NCBI GenBank assembly: GCA_946807835.1
Contig: OX327695.1
Location: forward strand, 23,418,501 to 23,482,500
Reading direction: 5' to 3'
Source: Ailanthus altissimus
Taxonomy: Eukaryota > Streptophyta > Magnoliopsida > Sapindales > Simaroubaceae
Length of the DNA stretch: 64,000 bases
The translations under genes were made by a program, and so were the position numbers. How positions within the stretch are numbered: the stretch's first letter is position 1; each line of letters starts with the position of its first letter. The notes beneath the pieces are model-generated. The model was given only the letters and a program-made list of their open reading frames with translations. It ran no database searches and was not told the DNA's origin. Shown one piece after another: positions 34,600 to 47,103 of the stretch.

Positions 34600-36150
34600 G
34601 AACCGATGGTGGAATTTCAAGTTTAATTGAGTGAAATACCATTAACACATTCTCTTTATAAGTCGAAAAGAATATCAAGACCACCAAGTAGATATGCTTG
34701 ATACTTGAATGTGCTCTTGGTGCTTTCTTAGTTGAAGAAAAAAAATCATTTGACCTATAGAGAGACGATGTTTGACATCGATTTGGAAAAATAGTAAGAT
34801 GCCGTAAAATTTGATTTGACTTTTTGTATAACAATCAAGTCTGAAACTTGGTTGTGTTTCTCGTAGAAATTGTTCCTATTTATTATAAATGAGTTTATGC
34901 AGCAAAAATGTAGGCCTCATATAAAGGTAGAGACCTTCAAAGTCTGACTAGTGATGAAATGTTACACTCAGAGATCTAAGATTGGTAATGAAGAAACTAT
35001 TTTTATTAATAAACATGCTAAAGTCAATTTAAATTTTGTTGGCTATTGTCGCATATTAAGATTTTGAGGTCTGGTCATTGGATGTAAAGACTGTGTTCTG
35101 AAATGTATATTCGAGCAAGAGATATGCATGGAACAGCTTGAAGGTTTTGCATTCAACCTAACTTCTAATCTAGTAGCAAATTGAAGAAGTCTATTTGTAG
35201 ATTTAAGTAGTTTTCTCGAAGCTGAAATTTTTGTTTGATGAGAAAATCAGAAAGTTTGGTTTCATTAGGAATAAAGAGAAGCGTGTGTGTTCAGAAAGGG
35301 AAATTAGAGCATGAGTATCTTTCTAGTTCTCTGCGTGGAAGACATACTCAATGTTAAAAACGACGTTGGTATGTTACAAGTCAATTAACTAAGAGTTATC
35401 TAAGTAAGAAATTCTCCATAAAAGATTTAGGTGATGCTTCTTATATAATAAGTATAAAAAATTTATAGAGATAGAGTTAGGAGGCTGATGAGACTTTTCT
35501 AATCTTCATACAAAGATTAAGTCCCAGAAAGGTACAAATTTATTGACTGTGAAACGGTTAATGTACCTTTCAGACATGGCATTCATCTTTCTTAAAAGAA
35601 GTGTCTTTAATAAGAAGATAAAAGAGTTAAAGTGTCTAACATATCATATGCATTAGCTAGAGGTAGTTTGATATACGTTATGTTATGTGTGAGACCTAGA
35701 TTTAGATGGCTGTAAGTGTTATGAGCTGATGTCGGTTTGATCCAGGTCAGGACCATTAAATGGCTATAAAATATATTTGAAATACCTGAGAGGTATGGAT
35801 GATAAGTTTTTAAATCGTGGAGAAAGTTTCTTATAGGTGAAGGGACACACATATTCAGACTTTTCATCTGATCGGTACCAGAGCTAGTTGAAAATGTACA
35901 ATTTAGATGTCCACAACTAATTTTGCCTTAAAGGTAAAATATGTTACTGCTTGAGAAGCCTACAAAGGAAGAAATATGGATATTCAAGCTAGTTACAGAG
36001 CTTAGAATAGTTTTAAGCTCAGTAAATCCTATCCCACTATAATGCAATGATAACAGAATAATTACTAAAGACAAGACGCTAGAAGGCACACCAAAATTCT
36101 ACATAATTAGAAAGATCTTGAGTATTGGAGATGCTATAGTAGTGGATTTT
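34600..36150 (+). pseudogene. Copia reverse transcriptase and RNase H remnant
   Basis: Matches run in shifting frames. About 35165-35220 reads KLKKSICRFK then SRS (RT, 'KSIYGLKQASRSW'). About 35395-35450 reads SYLSKKFSIKDLGDASYIIS (RT thumb). About 35735-35800 reads FDPGQDH then MAIKYI (linker, 'NPGxxHWxAVKxIL'), and 35850-35880 corresponds to the RNase H start. The YVDD active site expected near 35330 survives only as a weak trace. Stops in every frame mean it is dead. Confidence 0.78.
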
Positions 36151-36154
36151 AAAC

Positions 36155-37999
36155 AAACTCACAAGGATCTTAATAGACATCCTATGAAGCTATTAATGGT
36201 AAGTCCTCTCGAGTTGAGTAGTATTCATAGTACTTTGAACTAAGTGCCACGGTGGGCTTGTGAGTGATTTACTATATTTTGGTTCCACGGATGTCAGAGA
36301 CCTTTCATGGTTTAATGCTACGTGTCATTGGGTATGGTTCGATGCTCATGGAGTTCAGTGTGCACAGATATAAGATTCGTCAGCTTACATAGGTAAGTTG
36401 TATATTCTAATGCTCTAAGAATTGTATTTTATAAAGTCTTTTGGCCAAAAGTAGAAATCTTGAAAAAGAGTTTTCGGTAAGAGTTAAACAATATCGCAAA
36501 GAAGTTTGCGGATATTATTTTATAGAAATACAAATTTAGAGATAAGTTTATAGTTGAACAATAGAGATTGTACGGTAATAATCTATATCTCCTAATAGAA
36601 TATATGTAACTAAGGGATTATACGTTTGCATTTTGACCTCAACTTGTATAGTCTAACACGCTAATTTGTAATATATGTGACGTGTGTTTGGGACAACGAT
36701 CACGAACTCATAAAATAGTTCTATTTTGACAAATCGGGCGTGGACTTAAGGAGTTCTACAATATGAAGTATACTTGTTATGCACTGAGGTAGTGTACTGG
36801 ATTGAATAGTTCAATCTAGTAAATTCAACCAAAACCAAATATTTGTTTTATGATCCCTTGAATATGCATGTGTCAAGATTTAAGAGTTAAGTACATCAAA
36901 TAGTTAATAAATGTTGTTGACCAATTAGATGTTAACACGTGGCGCACTGTGACCAATTGATTATTTAACTATAGGTAATTATCAAAATGTCCTTGTCTTG
37001 TTAGACAAGCTTTGCATTATTATTACTTAAGTGTTAAGTAACAAAAAGTCAAATAATAATTAACCTTGATTAAGTTAACTTTAGGATGTGGTTTAGATAG
37101 GACTCATTTTTAGTTAACTTAGAGACTAAGTAAAATTGATGGCTTGTTGGAAAAATTTGGTTGCTTAATTGTTAAGTAATTAGATATAACTTAACTTTGG
37201 TTAAATATTAACTAAAGTTTAATTAATTTAATAAAACAAATATTAAATGAAACAAAGACTTAATGGCTAAGGCTTGTAAAAAGGGATATTTTCATAGCTT
37301 AATAGTTAAGTCAATCAAATATAACAAGAAATTCTTTTATTAAAGGCAAAAAGTTGTTTTTGATAAAATAATACAATTCATTTCATGAGATGAAATGAAA
37401 GTAGCCAGCCATTTTGTTAACTGGAAATGAAAAGTTCATTTTCTTTAAATGGTAAACAAAATGTTGACAATGGTGGTTCGGCCAAATGAAAATGAGAGAG
37501 AGAAAATTTGTTTTTTTTTTGTTTTTAATTGTTGAAAATACTATTTCATCTTCTTCTCCAATTAAGCTACCCATGGAAGCATAGGATTTTAGTTTTTTTG
37601 TAATTTAAGTATTGAATAAAACAAAACTAAGTTCATTGCTTAAAAATAGTTTAAATGTTAAACTATAGATTAAGAGTTAATTTAAAAGGTTTAAGAGTTA
37701 AACTATTGCAGAAAATAAAAGCTACTATTTTAGCCAAGCTCACCTCCGTTGATTGTTGGAATTGACAACGGGTTCATTTCAGGCGGAGCTCCAGTTTAAA
37801 TCGTTCCAAAGGCTTCGGGGGTGAATTCTCAATAAATTTCATTTCATTATTGTAATGAGGCAAAAATTTAATGTATTCATTATTTTAGGAAATTAGATTT
37901 CTGTTTTCCGTTGTGTATATTATATATGAAATGCATGTACATAAAATAATGGACACAAACCATATGCATACACCCTTAGTTTTAATCAGCACCCTAACA
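36155..37999 (+). mobile_element. Copia 3' LTR, 5'-truncated
   Basis: It joins the copia internal sequence at about 36155 directly to mid-LTR sequence (matching 27505 onward and 21230 onward), so the end of the internal region and the first roughly 550 bases of the LTR are deleted. The rest matches the 5' LTR to the end CACCCTAACA at 37999. It lacks the roughly 470-base segment found at 28554 in the 5' LTR: 37172 reads straight through from TTAATTGTTA to AGTAATTAG. Confidence 0.78.
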
Positions 38000-38004
38000 A
38001 TCTA

Positions 38005-38720
38005 GATATAACATTAAAATTTCTAATGAACCTCTTATAAAATCTCACATGTTCTAAAAATGAACGGACTTCCCTAACTATTTTCTGTGGGGGTAAATAA
38101 ATAATAAGTTCAATCTTTGCCTTATCCACTTCAATTTCCTTAGAAGAAACTACATGCCTTAAAACAATTCCATAATTGACCATGTAGTGACATCTTTTTC
38201 AATTCAAAACAAGACCATTTTCTTAACATCTTTTTAAGATATTTCCCAAGTTTTCAAAACAACTATCCAAAGAATTTTCAAACATGGTTAAATCATCGAT
38301 GAAAACCTCTAAATAATGCTCAACCATGCCACTAAAATTGCTTAACATACAGCTTTGGAATGTTGTTAGAGCATTAAAAAATCCAAAAAGCATCATTCTA
38401 AAAGAAAATGTGCCTAAAGAGCATGTGAATGTTGTCTTTTCTTTGTTCTGTAGTACAATAGGGATTTGATAATAGCAAAAACATTCGTCTATAAAGCAAT
38501 AATAGGAATGTCCTGCTACTCTTTATAGACTTTGATTAAGAAGTAGTAAAGAAAATTAGTATTTTCTAGTAGTAGAATTTAGTTTTTTAAAATCTATGCA
38601 CATCTTCCAATAAGATGAGACTTGGGTTGGTATTAATTCACCTTTTTCATTTTCAATGACCATTATTCCAATTTTCTTAGGTACTAGTTCAGTAAGACTT
38701 ACCCACTTATTATCTAAGAT
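38005..38720 (-). pseudogene. Athila reverse transcriptase, 5' part (outer element)
   Basis: On the minus strand from right to left, the frame reads MMLFGFFNALTTFQSCM, NFSGMVEHYLEVFIDDLTMF, and NYGIVLRHVVSSKEIEVDKA, then VREVRSFLEHVRFYKRFI. This is the RT palm through thumb with the catalytic FIDD at 38293-38304 intact. It continues at 25560 after the copia insertion. The stop within ENGLVLN and other lesions make it non-functional. Confidence 0.87.
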
Positions 38721-39830
38721 AGGATAATTCCTACATCGGGTAGTTTGAGAACTTCAACTCTCGCTAACTCTTTTATATGCGTTTAATCTTTTTTTAGGTT
38801 GTTGTGGAGATTTGACATTATCTTTTAGGTGTATTATATGTGTACAAATCAATGGATTAATGTCTTTTATATCTTTTAAAGTCTACCATATTTCTTTTTT
38901 TATGTATTTTTAATAATTCAAGTAATGTGCCTTTTATTTTGCTTGTGAGGGTAGAGGAATTTTCCATTGGGTACGTTTATTTTTCATTAAGAAATGTATA
39001 CTTCAACCCTTCAGATAAAGGTTTCAACATCAACTTTAAAGTTTCATCCTGCTTATTCTTATTTTGTCTTAATTCTTTAAACTTTGATTTCGAACCTTTA
39101 TTTTTGATCACTTGTGCACAATCAAGTAAAGAATAAATATTAGAGATTTTAGGATCTAATTACATATTTGATTCAAAAGAATTAACTAAGCAAATTTTTA
39201 AGGGAACAAAAAAACTCTCTTTTTGAATATGATTCTTTACAATGGTCTCAATCATATTGACTTCTTCATTTTTTCTCAATCATATTGACTTCTTCATTTT
39301 TATTTTTCTCTTCATGTGGTTGTTTACACACATTAAAAACATTAAGCTCTAGTGTCATTTTTGAATAAAATCTTTATTACCTAATTCCTGCAATAATCAA
39401 AGCGTTAGAAGTTGCTAAAAATGGTCGCCCCAAAATAACAGGAATTAGATTGCATCCTTTAATAAGTTATGTATACAAAACAATAAAATTCACAGGATAC
39501 ATGAATTTATTAACTTGAACTAACACATCTTTTAATATCCTTGTTGGAACTTTTATTGATCTATTGACAAGTAAAAGAGTTACAGAAGTTGGTTTTAACT
39601 CCCGAGATTGAGCTATTGATAAATTGAATATGGTAGTTAGTTCACACTAGCACCAAGATTAAGTAAGACTTGTTTAATTTTATGATTTCTAATAATGCAT
39701 AAAATTAATAGACAACCAGGGTCTTTATATTTCAAAGCATTATTATATTGAAGAATGACACTTGTTCAACTAAAAATACTTTTTTTTCTGACATTCAATT
39801 TTCATTTTACTATGTATAAATCCTTCAAAA
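38721..39830 (-). pseudogene. Athila protease and RT N-terminus (outer element)
   Basis: Minus-strand homology includes CNLIPVILGRPFLATSNALI (about 39470-39410), the end of the retropepsin, and NLGASVN at about 39660-39640. The latter is the active-site DLGAS motif with Asp changed to Asn (GAT to AAT). The region between 38720 and 39330 holds weak RT N-terminal text. The catalytic loss shows this element is dead independently of the insertion in its RT. Confidence 0.75.
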
Positions 39831-41310
39831 TTTTGCATAACATGGAACTTATTAATAGCATCCAATAAAGGAATATTAACTTTTACATGTTTGAAGATTT
39901 TATAATTTTTGAATTATGATTCAATTTCTCAGCATTATATAATGCATGAGGAAATAAGGTTAAAGGTGAGGCACTGATGTTTATTTCACTAGGTGTAGGT
40001 TCAATTACTTTCTTAACCTTAGAGATTAATTCATCATTGTCATAAGGTTTAGGAATGTGTTCTTCATCAACCTTACTATTCCAAAGAGTAATGATTGCTT
40101 TAAATTGATCTATGTATTGGCTTCTTACACTACATGCATTTGAGTCATATTGTCCTTTGGAGTTTGATTGTGATTGAGAGAAGAAAAAATTCTTCTCATA
40201 AATGCTCAATGCAGATGCAAATTTAGCAAGACAATCCTTCAAATCAACTAATGTTTGAGCATTTTGAGCGTTAAAAAACTCTTACTTTTCAATGAATGCA
40301 TACAAAGTTTCTTCAAGATTCGTCTTAGGAGAAGGGACATATGATGCATAACCTTTGAGATTTTTAAAAGTTTTGGTGTGCTTGAAAATGTGGTTGTGAA
40401 GATTGTACTTGAATGTCATTCCTCTAACTAAAATTCGGGTGATTTTACTGCTTGAATATATTTAGAACTTTGGCTTATTTATAGAGACATTCCCTAAAGG
40501 TAAGCAAAGTTGGAAAATCATTAATAGATTGATCATGGGTTTCACATATATGACACATAATGTATTGAACAAATTTTAATTGACTACTATTTTGTTTTCA
40601 TTTTTAAGGTCTCAATTTTTCTAGCTAGGGATACTAATTTAGCTTAAAGGTCATGATATTCTCTAGGGTGGTAAATATCCCCTACTAGATGTAGTGGTTT
40701 GAGTTTTACTTAGTACCTCATAAGTACCAATAGTTTTCCAATTTTGAGAATTTTTTGCTAGTAAGTCTAAGTAGTCTATTGCCTCTTTTAGGTCTTTATC
40801 CTTAAATATTCCATTATACATCATGTCTGCCATTTGTCTAACTTAGGGTGTTAAATCATCGTAGAAATTTGATACTAATCTCTCAAGTCTCAAAGCCACG
40901 ATAAGAATAGGTATTAAGTAGTTTTTTTATATCTATCCTAACATTGGTAAAGGGTTTCTTCTAGTTTTTTAAGCAAAGGAAGTGATTTGATTTTTGATAA
41001 AATTTATTCTAAGGAGGAATTTTTTTTTCTAAAAATTGTTATTGCATCTTATCCATACATAAATGGATCTTGGATTAGATTTTATAACCATGTTTTAGCT
41101 TTATCTTTTAATGGCATTCATGTTATAATTTAGGTCATTATAAATATTACACACCTCTTCAAATACTCTTAGATGTAGGTGTAGCTTTTTTGCATCTAAG
41201 CCATGAAAAGTGGGCAAAAGTTGGATAATACCTGATTTAAAATTAAAATGTGTTATATCTGAAGGAAAAATCAAACAAGATGGTGTAATAATTCGTGTGG
41301 GATTCATGTA
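39831..41310 (-). pseudogene. Athila gag (outer element)
   Basis: The frame 41307-41101 reads IQLLPTFHGLDAKKLHLHLR then FEEVCNIYND, the N-terminal Athila gag. Frame 40242-39883 reads MKDCLAKFASALSIYEK then SQYIDQFKAIITLWNSKVDE, with KPYDNDELISKVKKV, the gag C-terminal/linker part. The middle (40260-41100) is frameshifted but collinear. No primer site is visible upstream, so the 5' end of this element is lost at about 41380. Confidence 0.8.
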
Positions 41311-41589
41311 GTTTCTAAGTGTCTTAAGTTGGTTATGGTTATTGTGATGGGAATGATTGTCCCCTGGGTTTATGACTTTATCAATTAGCTATCAAAGTAC
41401 TGGCGCCTGTGTATTGTTGGATGACATTTAAGAGTCGAGCATTTTGCCTGGCGCAATAAAAAATACGAATTCAATGGTGCCTAGGCACCAAGCATTCTAT
41501 TTTACTTTTTTTTTCTTTTACACAATACATATAAAAGAAAGGCATCCTAAATGCTTGGATTTTAACATCTTTAGCTAGACTTGGCCATA
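41311..41589. other. Junction between two Athila elements
   Basis: Between the gag of one element and the integrase end of the next there is no recognisable LTR, only scattered TGGCGCC, CCTGGCGC and GGTGCCTAGGCACC words. These resemble the GC-rich islands of the LTRs (compare 48145-48180). It may be a fragment of a deleted LTR. Confidence 0.4.
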
Positions 41590-43000
41590 TTTTACTCAAT
41601 TGGGTTCCTTAAGTGGGATTTTTGCCATCTTCTGCTCTTTCCTACCAAAATAATGGTTAAGTCTTTGTCTCTTAACATGAAATAGTCTCTCATCATCTCC
41701 ATGAACTTCTACAACGCCATATAGAAAAACTTGCTTGATCTTGAAGTGTACCAACCATCTTGATTTTAACAATTCTAGAAAGAATTTTTTGACGATCACT
41801 TTTTGCTGAGCCGGTTTTAAGAGTTAAAGAGGAGCACTTTTTGACCCAGTAGAAACTTATGCCTCAAGATTTATTTGTCATGCCACTTCTTGGTTCGCTC
41901 TTTGTAGATCCGGGCATTTTTATAAGCTTCATTCTGAAATTCATTTAACTTATTGAGTTATAACAAGTCTTGCTTCTTGGATGATTTCAAATCATAGTTC
42001 AACTCTTTAATAGCCGAAAATGCTTATGCTCCAACTCAATCGGCAAGTGGAAAGCCTTCCCAAACATCAACTGATAAGGAAACATACCAATTAGTTTCTT
42101 GAAGACTGTTCTATCTGCCATAAAGCATCATCAAGTTTTAAGGCTCAATTACTTCAGTTAGTTTGCATCGTCTTCTCTAAAATTTGCTTAACTTCCCAAT
42201 TAGAGATTTTAGCTTGGCTATTTATTTAAAGGTGGTAAGCAAGTGCCACTTTTAGCCTTACTCTATACTTGGCTAAGAGAGTGTTAAACATATTATTGCA
42301 AAAGTGAGTCCTTTCATTACTTATTATGGCTCGAAGAGTACTGAACCTAGTGAAATATTCTAGGGTAGATATTTCAAGACCACATTGGCATCATTTATTG
42401 GAGTGGCTATAGCTTCCACCCACTTAGAGATATAATCAACCACCAATAAACTATATTCGTGGCCAAATTAAAGAAGGCAAGGCCCCATGAAGTCAATGCT
42501 CCACACATAAAAAATCTTAACTTTCATAATATTGGTCAAGGGCAACTCATGCCACCTAGAAATATTTTCTACACATTGACAATGATTGCAACTCTTGACA
42601 AAAGTATAGCTCTTCTAAAAAAGAGTAGGCCTATAAAAACTCAATTGCAAGACCTTTGTTACTATCCATGTTGCTCCAGAATGCCCTCTATATGGTGATG
42701 CATCAATGATAAAGAACACCTTGGATTTCTTCTTCGGGAACACACATATAAACTACTTGATTGGAACACCTCTTGAACAATATCGAATCATCCAATATAT
42801 AACTCTTTGCATTATAGAGAAATTTTTTATTTTGGTGACTAGATAAATTTGGAGCCAATACCTTGAAAGCAAGAAAATTAACAAGGTTGTCAAATCAAGG
42901 AAGCTTTATTTCAATACCAAAAAGTTGCTCATCCGAAAAAACCCCCTTAATGCAGAAATCATCACCCACCTTTTTAATCTCTCGTCTTGAAAGATTATCC
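41590..43000 (-). pseudogene. Athila integrase (second element)
   Basis: Reading leftward on the minus strand, the HHCC zinc domain near 42720 is damaged. The core shows EYFTRF, LRAIISNERTHFCNNMF and RLKVALAYHL, then KLDDALW near 42130. The C-terminal domain reads YKERTKKWHDK, then GQKVLLFNS, with SRW and FLYGVVEVHGDDE (41740-41700). These follow the normal Athila integrase order. The enzyme would insert the cDNA copy into the genome, but stops and frameshifts abolish it. Confidence 0.83.
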
Positions 43001-44250
43001 ACAACAATATTTTCACTTCTTTTCTTGTCACAAATCTCTAAATCAAATGCTTAGAGCAAAAGTATCCAATGAATCAAATGTGGCTTGGTATCCCTTTTAA
43101 CAAACAAGTATCGAATTGCTGCATAGTTCGTATATACGATCACTTTGGACCTAATAATGTAAGATTGAAACTTGCCACATACAAAGACTATCGCCAAAAT
43201 CTCATTTTTTTCATAGTAGTGTAGTTCTCTTGAGTATCATTCATAGTAAATAGCCTAAAAAATTTATCTCTTTTTTAGTTGAGAACCGCTCCAACTGTAA
43301 AGTCATTACTATCACACATAATTTTAAATTGTTCATCTCAATTAGATGCAATTATAATCAGAGCCAAAATCAACCTCTCTTTAATCACATACCAAATAAG
43401 CAATATCAAAAACATCATCATCAAAATAAATTGAGCATTCTTAAGTAAGCTATACAATGGTTTGACAATTCTTAAAAAGGCTTTTATAAAATCTTTGATA
43501 GAAATCGGCGTAGCCTAAAAAACTCTAAACTCCTTTGACATTTACCAGTGGAGGAAGCTTTTTAATAACTAAAATTTTTTCTCTATCTACTTCAATACCT
43601 TTGGATGACACCTTATAGCCAAGAACGATTCATCCTTAACTATGAAATGATATTTTTCCTAATTAAGCACAAGATTTTTATATTTGCATTATTGTAACAC
43701 AAGAGACAAATTTATGAAGACAATGGTTAAAAGATGACCTAAACACAAAAAAACGTCCATAAACGCCTCCGCGATCTCTTTAACAATATCAAAAAAAGTC
43801 GTCATGCATTTTTAAAAAGTAGTAGTGGCATTATACAAACCAAAAGGCATTCTTCTAAAAGTAGATGTTTTATAAGAGCGTGTGAAGATTGTCTTTTCTT
43901 GGTTTTCAAGAGCAGTTGCTATTTGGTTTTACCTGAAATAGACATCTAGAAAGCAATAACAGTCATATCCCGCCAACCAATTAGACATTTGGTAAATAAA
44001 TAAAAGTAGGGAATGGTCTTTCCAAATAGCTTTTTTCAACGTTTTATAATCGATACAAACTCTCCACCCCATGACTGCCTTAAAAGGAATAAAGTCATCC
44101 TTCTCATTGTTCTCCACCATTATACCATCTTGGCACAACTGTTATCGAACTCATATAAGAATTATCGAATATGACATAAATGTTCCCAGTATTAAGTAGC
44201 TTCAATACTTTAACTCTCATTTCTTCTTTCATGGTCGAATTTAACCCTTT
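43001..44250 (-). pseudogene. Athila reverse transcriptase and RNase H (second element)
   Basis: Frame 44138-43929 reads MCQDGIMVENNEKDDFIPFK, MGWRVCIDYKTLKKAIWKDH and AGYDCYCFLD (RT fingers and palm). A segment near 43860-43760 reads RRMPFGLYNATTTF then EAFMDVFLCLG. The catalytic DD pair has become DV (43750-43763). RNase H text follows at 43430-43050. The element is not functional. Confidence 0.85.
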
Positions 44251-45300
44251 TTAGACTTTGATGGATGTCTTGTAAGTCTCATTCATCAAGATTTGTGCAT
44301 GTAGCTGGTAGGGCTAATCTCTTTAATGTTAAAGATGGACTAACCCAATGCACTCTTAAGCTTTTTCAAAACCCTAAGCAACTTTCTTTCCTCTTATTGA
44401 CTCAAGGATGTGGAAATAATCACCGAAAAAATGGAATTATCCCCCAAGAAGGCATAACAATGATGATCGAGCATTTACTTCAAAATAAGCCCATTTTATA
44501 AGGAACTAGATGTCTTTTCGTAATCCTTAGAATCTCTATGAGTACACATTGCTTAAGAATATCCATATGACCACTAAAGTTTGCCTTAATAAGCAAAGCT
44601 TCACGGAAAGGACGTCGTCCACATGGTCTTCACATATCTTATAACAAGCTTTACCAAATTTTGTAGGGGGAAGTGCTCATTCCAGAACATAAGATTTAAA
44701 AGGCAATACTCTAAAGGATCTCTATATAAGACTTGGGGTGTAAATTTTGAACACATTCATTAATAATATCAACACGATTATAAGATTGTACCTCATTCAA
44801 AAATTGCATGGTGCGGTTGATATTGAACTTCATCTCTTCATCATTCACTCGGAGTGTCAAGTTTTCATTATTAACATCTATGAAGGCTCTGACCAATAGG
44901 GATGGAAATTGACCCAAACCTAGCCTTATAGTCACGGACTATGGTAAGAAATTGAGACGGACAGAAAGAAACTAGCTTTCTCATCATATGATAATCTTTC
45001 ACTCTCTTCCCTGTTTACCTTTTTGTTCTAGATAGCTAAAAATAGTCTTTTAAGAATAATATGAACCTTACAATCTTCCTTCATGTCTAGAACAACAAAG
45101 TTCTTTGGAAGATTGAACTTATCCACTATAAATAGCTCATTTTTAATCACACCTTTTGGATAAGTGAAAGACTTATCTGCTATTTGCAAAAACATTATAG
45201 TGAGCTTCACTTCTCTAAGACCTAACTTTCAAAAGTAGAATTCCAAATAGTGCAAAGGATGGTTAAGCTACCATAGTCCTTTAACTTTTGAGTCAATTTC
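44251..45300 (-). pseudogene. Athila protease region (second element)
   Basis: Frame 45210-45028 reads KSFTYPKGVIKNELFIVDKF then LPKNFVVLDMKEDCKVHIIL, the retropepsin C-terminal half. Frame 44935-44711 reads LTLRVNDEEMKFNINRTMQF, the conserved block after protease, followed by a linker towards RT. The active-site region near 45270 is degraded. Confidence 0.8.
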
Positions 45301-46960
45301 TATTGAAAGATTGCACTACACTCATTCGTTAGCTTAATCGTCTCATAGTCTTCCAAACTTCATTTTCTTAATATCACCTCTTTCATGAATTTCACATAAT
45401 TGGGCATTTGCTCTAAGGCATCTGCAAAAATGATGTTTACATGAATCTTCTTAAAGACTTCAAAAATGTTAAAAAATTGAGCATTTAACTTCTTTTTTTT
45501 CTAAAACTATGGAAATTGATAAGTAATAAAAGGTGAATTTTTTGAAAAAAAAATTTCGTTGGGCTTTGAATTCACCTTTAACCATAACTTCTTCCTTTTT
45601 GTCTTTAACAACTTTTTTCTTTAATGCTTCTACTTCCTTACCACTCTTAAAAGTGATGGCTTTACATTGATCCTTTAGATTGGTCTCCATATCACTATGG
45701 AATTTCTCAGATGCTCAGCCTTTAATTAAGTTGGCTAGTTACCTAATTTACACCTCAAGAGACTTAATGGTGGCACTCTTCTTAGTGCAATATATCTCTA
45801 TACTATTAAGTCGGGTCTCATCTTTGTTGAACCTATTACTTGTCTCTAAAATGAAAGTGCACAAAAAATCTTATAATGATAGCTTTTTCTTGATCACTTG
45901 TTGGTTGAATCCCAATGAGAATTCCAATGCATGTTTTGGATTGCCATAAGCAAAGCTTCATAATTTCGAAGCCTCATATGGTAATGTTTAGATAAGTAGT
46001 AACTTTGATAGTTGAGATTGTTGATTTATTGCACTTGTTCTAGATCACTTTATTCACCATTATAAGACACATTGGCTACCATTACCGGATCCTTACTTAT
46101 TGATACCTCTCTAGAATTGAGTGAAGAACTTTAATTGGCCAATGCAGAGACTTGGGTTGAAAGTGCAATCAATGGATCAACTTTATATACTCCTGCGACC
46201 TTCCTCACAATGGACCTCTCATTAGGCCATTGGTAATTGCTACAAGCCATTTCGTCCAACAAAAGCTGAGTTGCTTCAGTTATTTTTTACAACAAAGTAC
46301 CACCTGCCACCGCATCTACAATAGTTATAGTTTGGTCATTTAATCTATTATATAAGAGTTTCATTTGGAATCAATCTTGGTATACATATTGTGGGCACTT
46401 CTGAATAAGGTCCTTGAACTGCTCCCAAGCTTTATAAAGTGGCTCGAAATCCATTTGTCAAAATTAAGCTATTTCTCTCTAGAGTTAAGAAGTCTTTAAT
46501 GTTGAAAAGAATTGGTAAGGAACTTTTATGCTAACCCTTTCCATGTTATTATACTTGTTGGTTGCATGGATTAGAGCTAACCCCTCACTTTGTCCCTAGT
46601 AAGAAAGGTAACAAACATAGCCGAATGATATCGTATAAAACTCTATTCATCTTGATGGCATTACATATCTCCAAGGACATGGCAAGAGGTATATTAGGAT
46701 CTTCACTTGGCAATCCTCTATATTGGTTTTGTTTCACAAGGGATGTCTTCAACTCAAAGTTATTGGCATTGATTCCTTGACACCAGATCCTTACCTAGTT
46801 TTTATTGACCACGTGTTTGAAATAATCCCATAAGGTCCATGGTTGGTGGTTGTTGCTGTTGTTGGTCATAGCTTGAGCTTAATGTTTCATTTCTCTTCTA
46901 AGCCTTTACATAGTGTGTTCAACTTCCAAATCAAAAGATAATAGCTCTAGTCTACGAGCT
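45301..46960 (-). pseudogene. Athila gag (second element)
   Basis: Minus-strand blocks: WEQFKDLIQKCPQY (about 46440-46400), LLLDEMACSNYQWPNERSIV (46270-46205), and KVAGVYKVDPLIALSTQVSA (46200-46140). Further C-terminal pieces run to 45469, including a Lys-rich block KKKVVKDKKEEVM. This is the normal gag order relative to the protease on the left. Many stops are present. Confidence 0.82.
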
Positions 46961-47079
46961 CTTCGCATATACCTTCAAAATAACCATAATAAACCAAAAT
47001 CAATAAAAAACAAATATAAATGTATAAATTAAAATCAAGCTGCTTGTTCACAATATTAGCAAAAATTCAAAATCTACAA

Positions 47080-47097
47080 TGCTTGGCAATGGCGCCA
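47080..47097 (-). other. Primer-binding site (tRNA-Asp type), second Athila element
   Basis: The + strand TGCTTGGCAATGGCGCCA is the complement of TGGCGCCATTGCCAAGCA, a tRNA-Asp-type primer site. It sits six bases left of the LTR that starts at 47104. It defines a minus-strand element whose 5' LTR is on the right. Confidence 0.85.
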
Positions 47098-47103
47098 AGA
47101 ACT

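Larger units (their letters stand above)
25566..37999 (+). mobile_element. Ty1/copia element with nested insertions, degenerate
   Basis: The element is bounded by TATTAGAGTTGG at 25566 (TG decayed to TA) and CACCCTAACA at 37999. It is flanked by GTCCA (25561-25565) and ATCTA (38000-38004). The ancestral TSD was probably GTCTA with one transition on each side, because restoring it makes the host Athila RT read ISRPLCN. Parts in order are the 5' LTR (25566-31635, interrupted), the primer site at 31637, the internal coding remnant to about 36150, and a 5'-truncated 3' LTR (36155-37999). Pol frames are full of stops, so it cannot move on its own. Confidence 0.85.

Noticed and set aside
41390..41420. 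TGGCGCC at 41402 as a primer-binding site
   Set aside because: It is in the wrong orientation for the minus-strand elements on both sides and the bases after it do not fit tRNA-Asp; it matches the GC words of LTR islands instead.
42459..43054. Plus-strand ORFs over the Athila integrase
   Set aside because: They are antisense to clear minus-strand integrase homology.
45680..46780. Plus-strand ORFs over Athila gag
   Set aside because: Antisense shadows of the minus-strand gag pseudogene.
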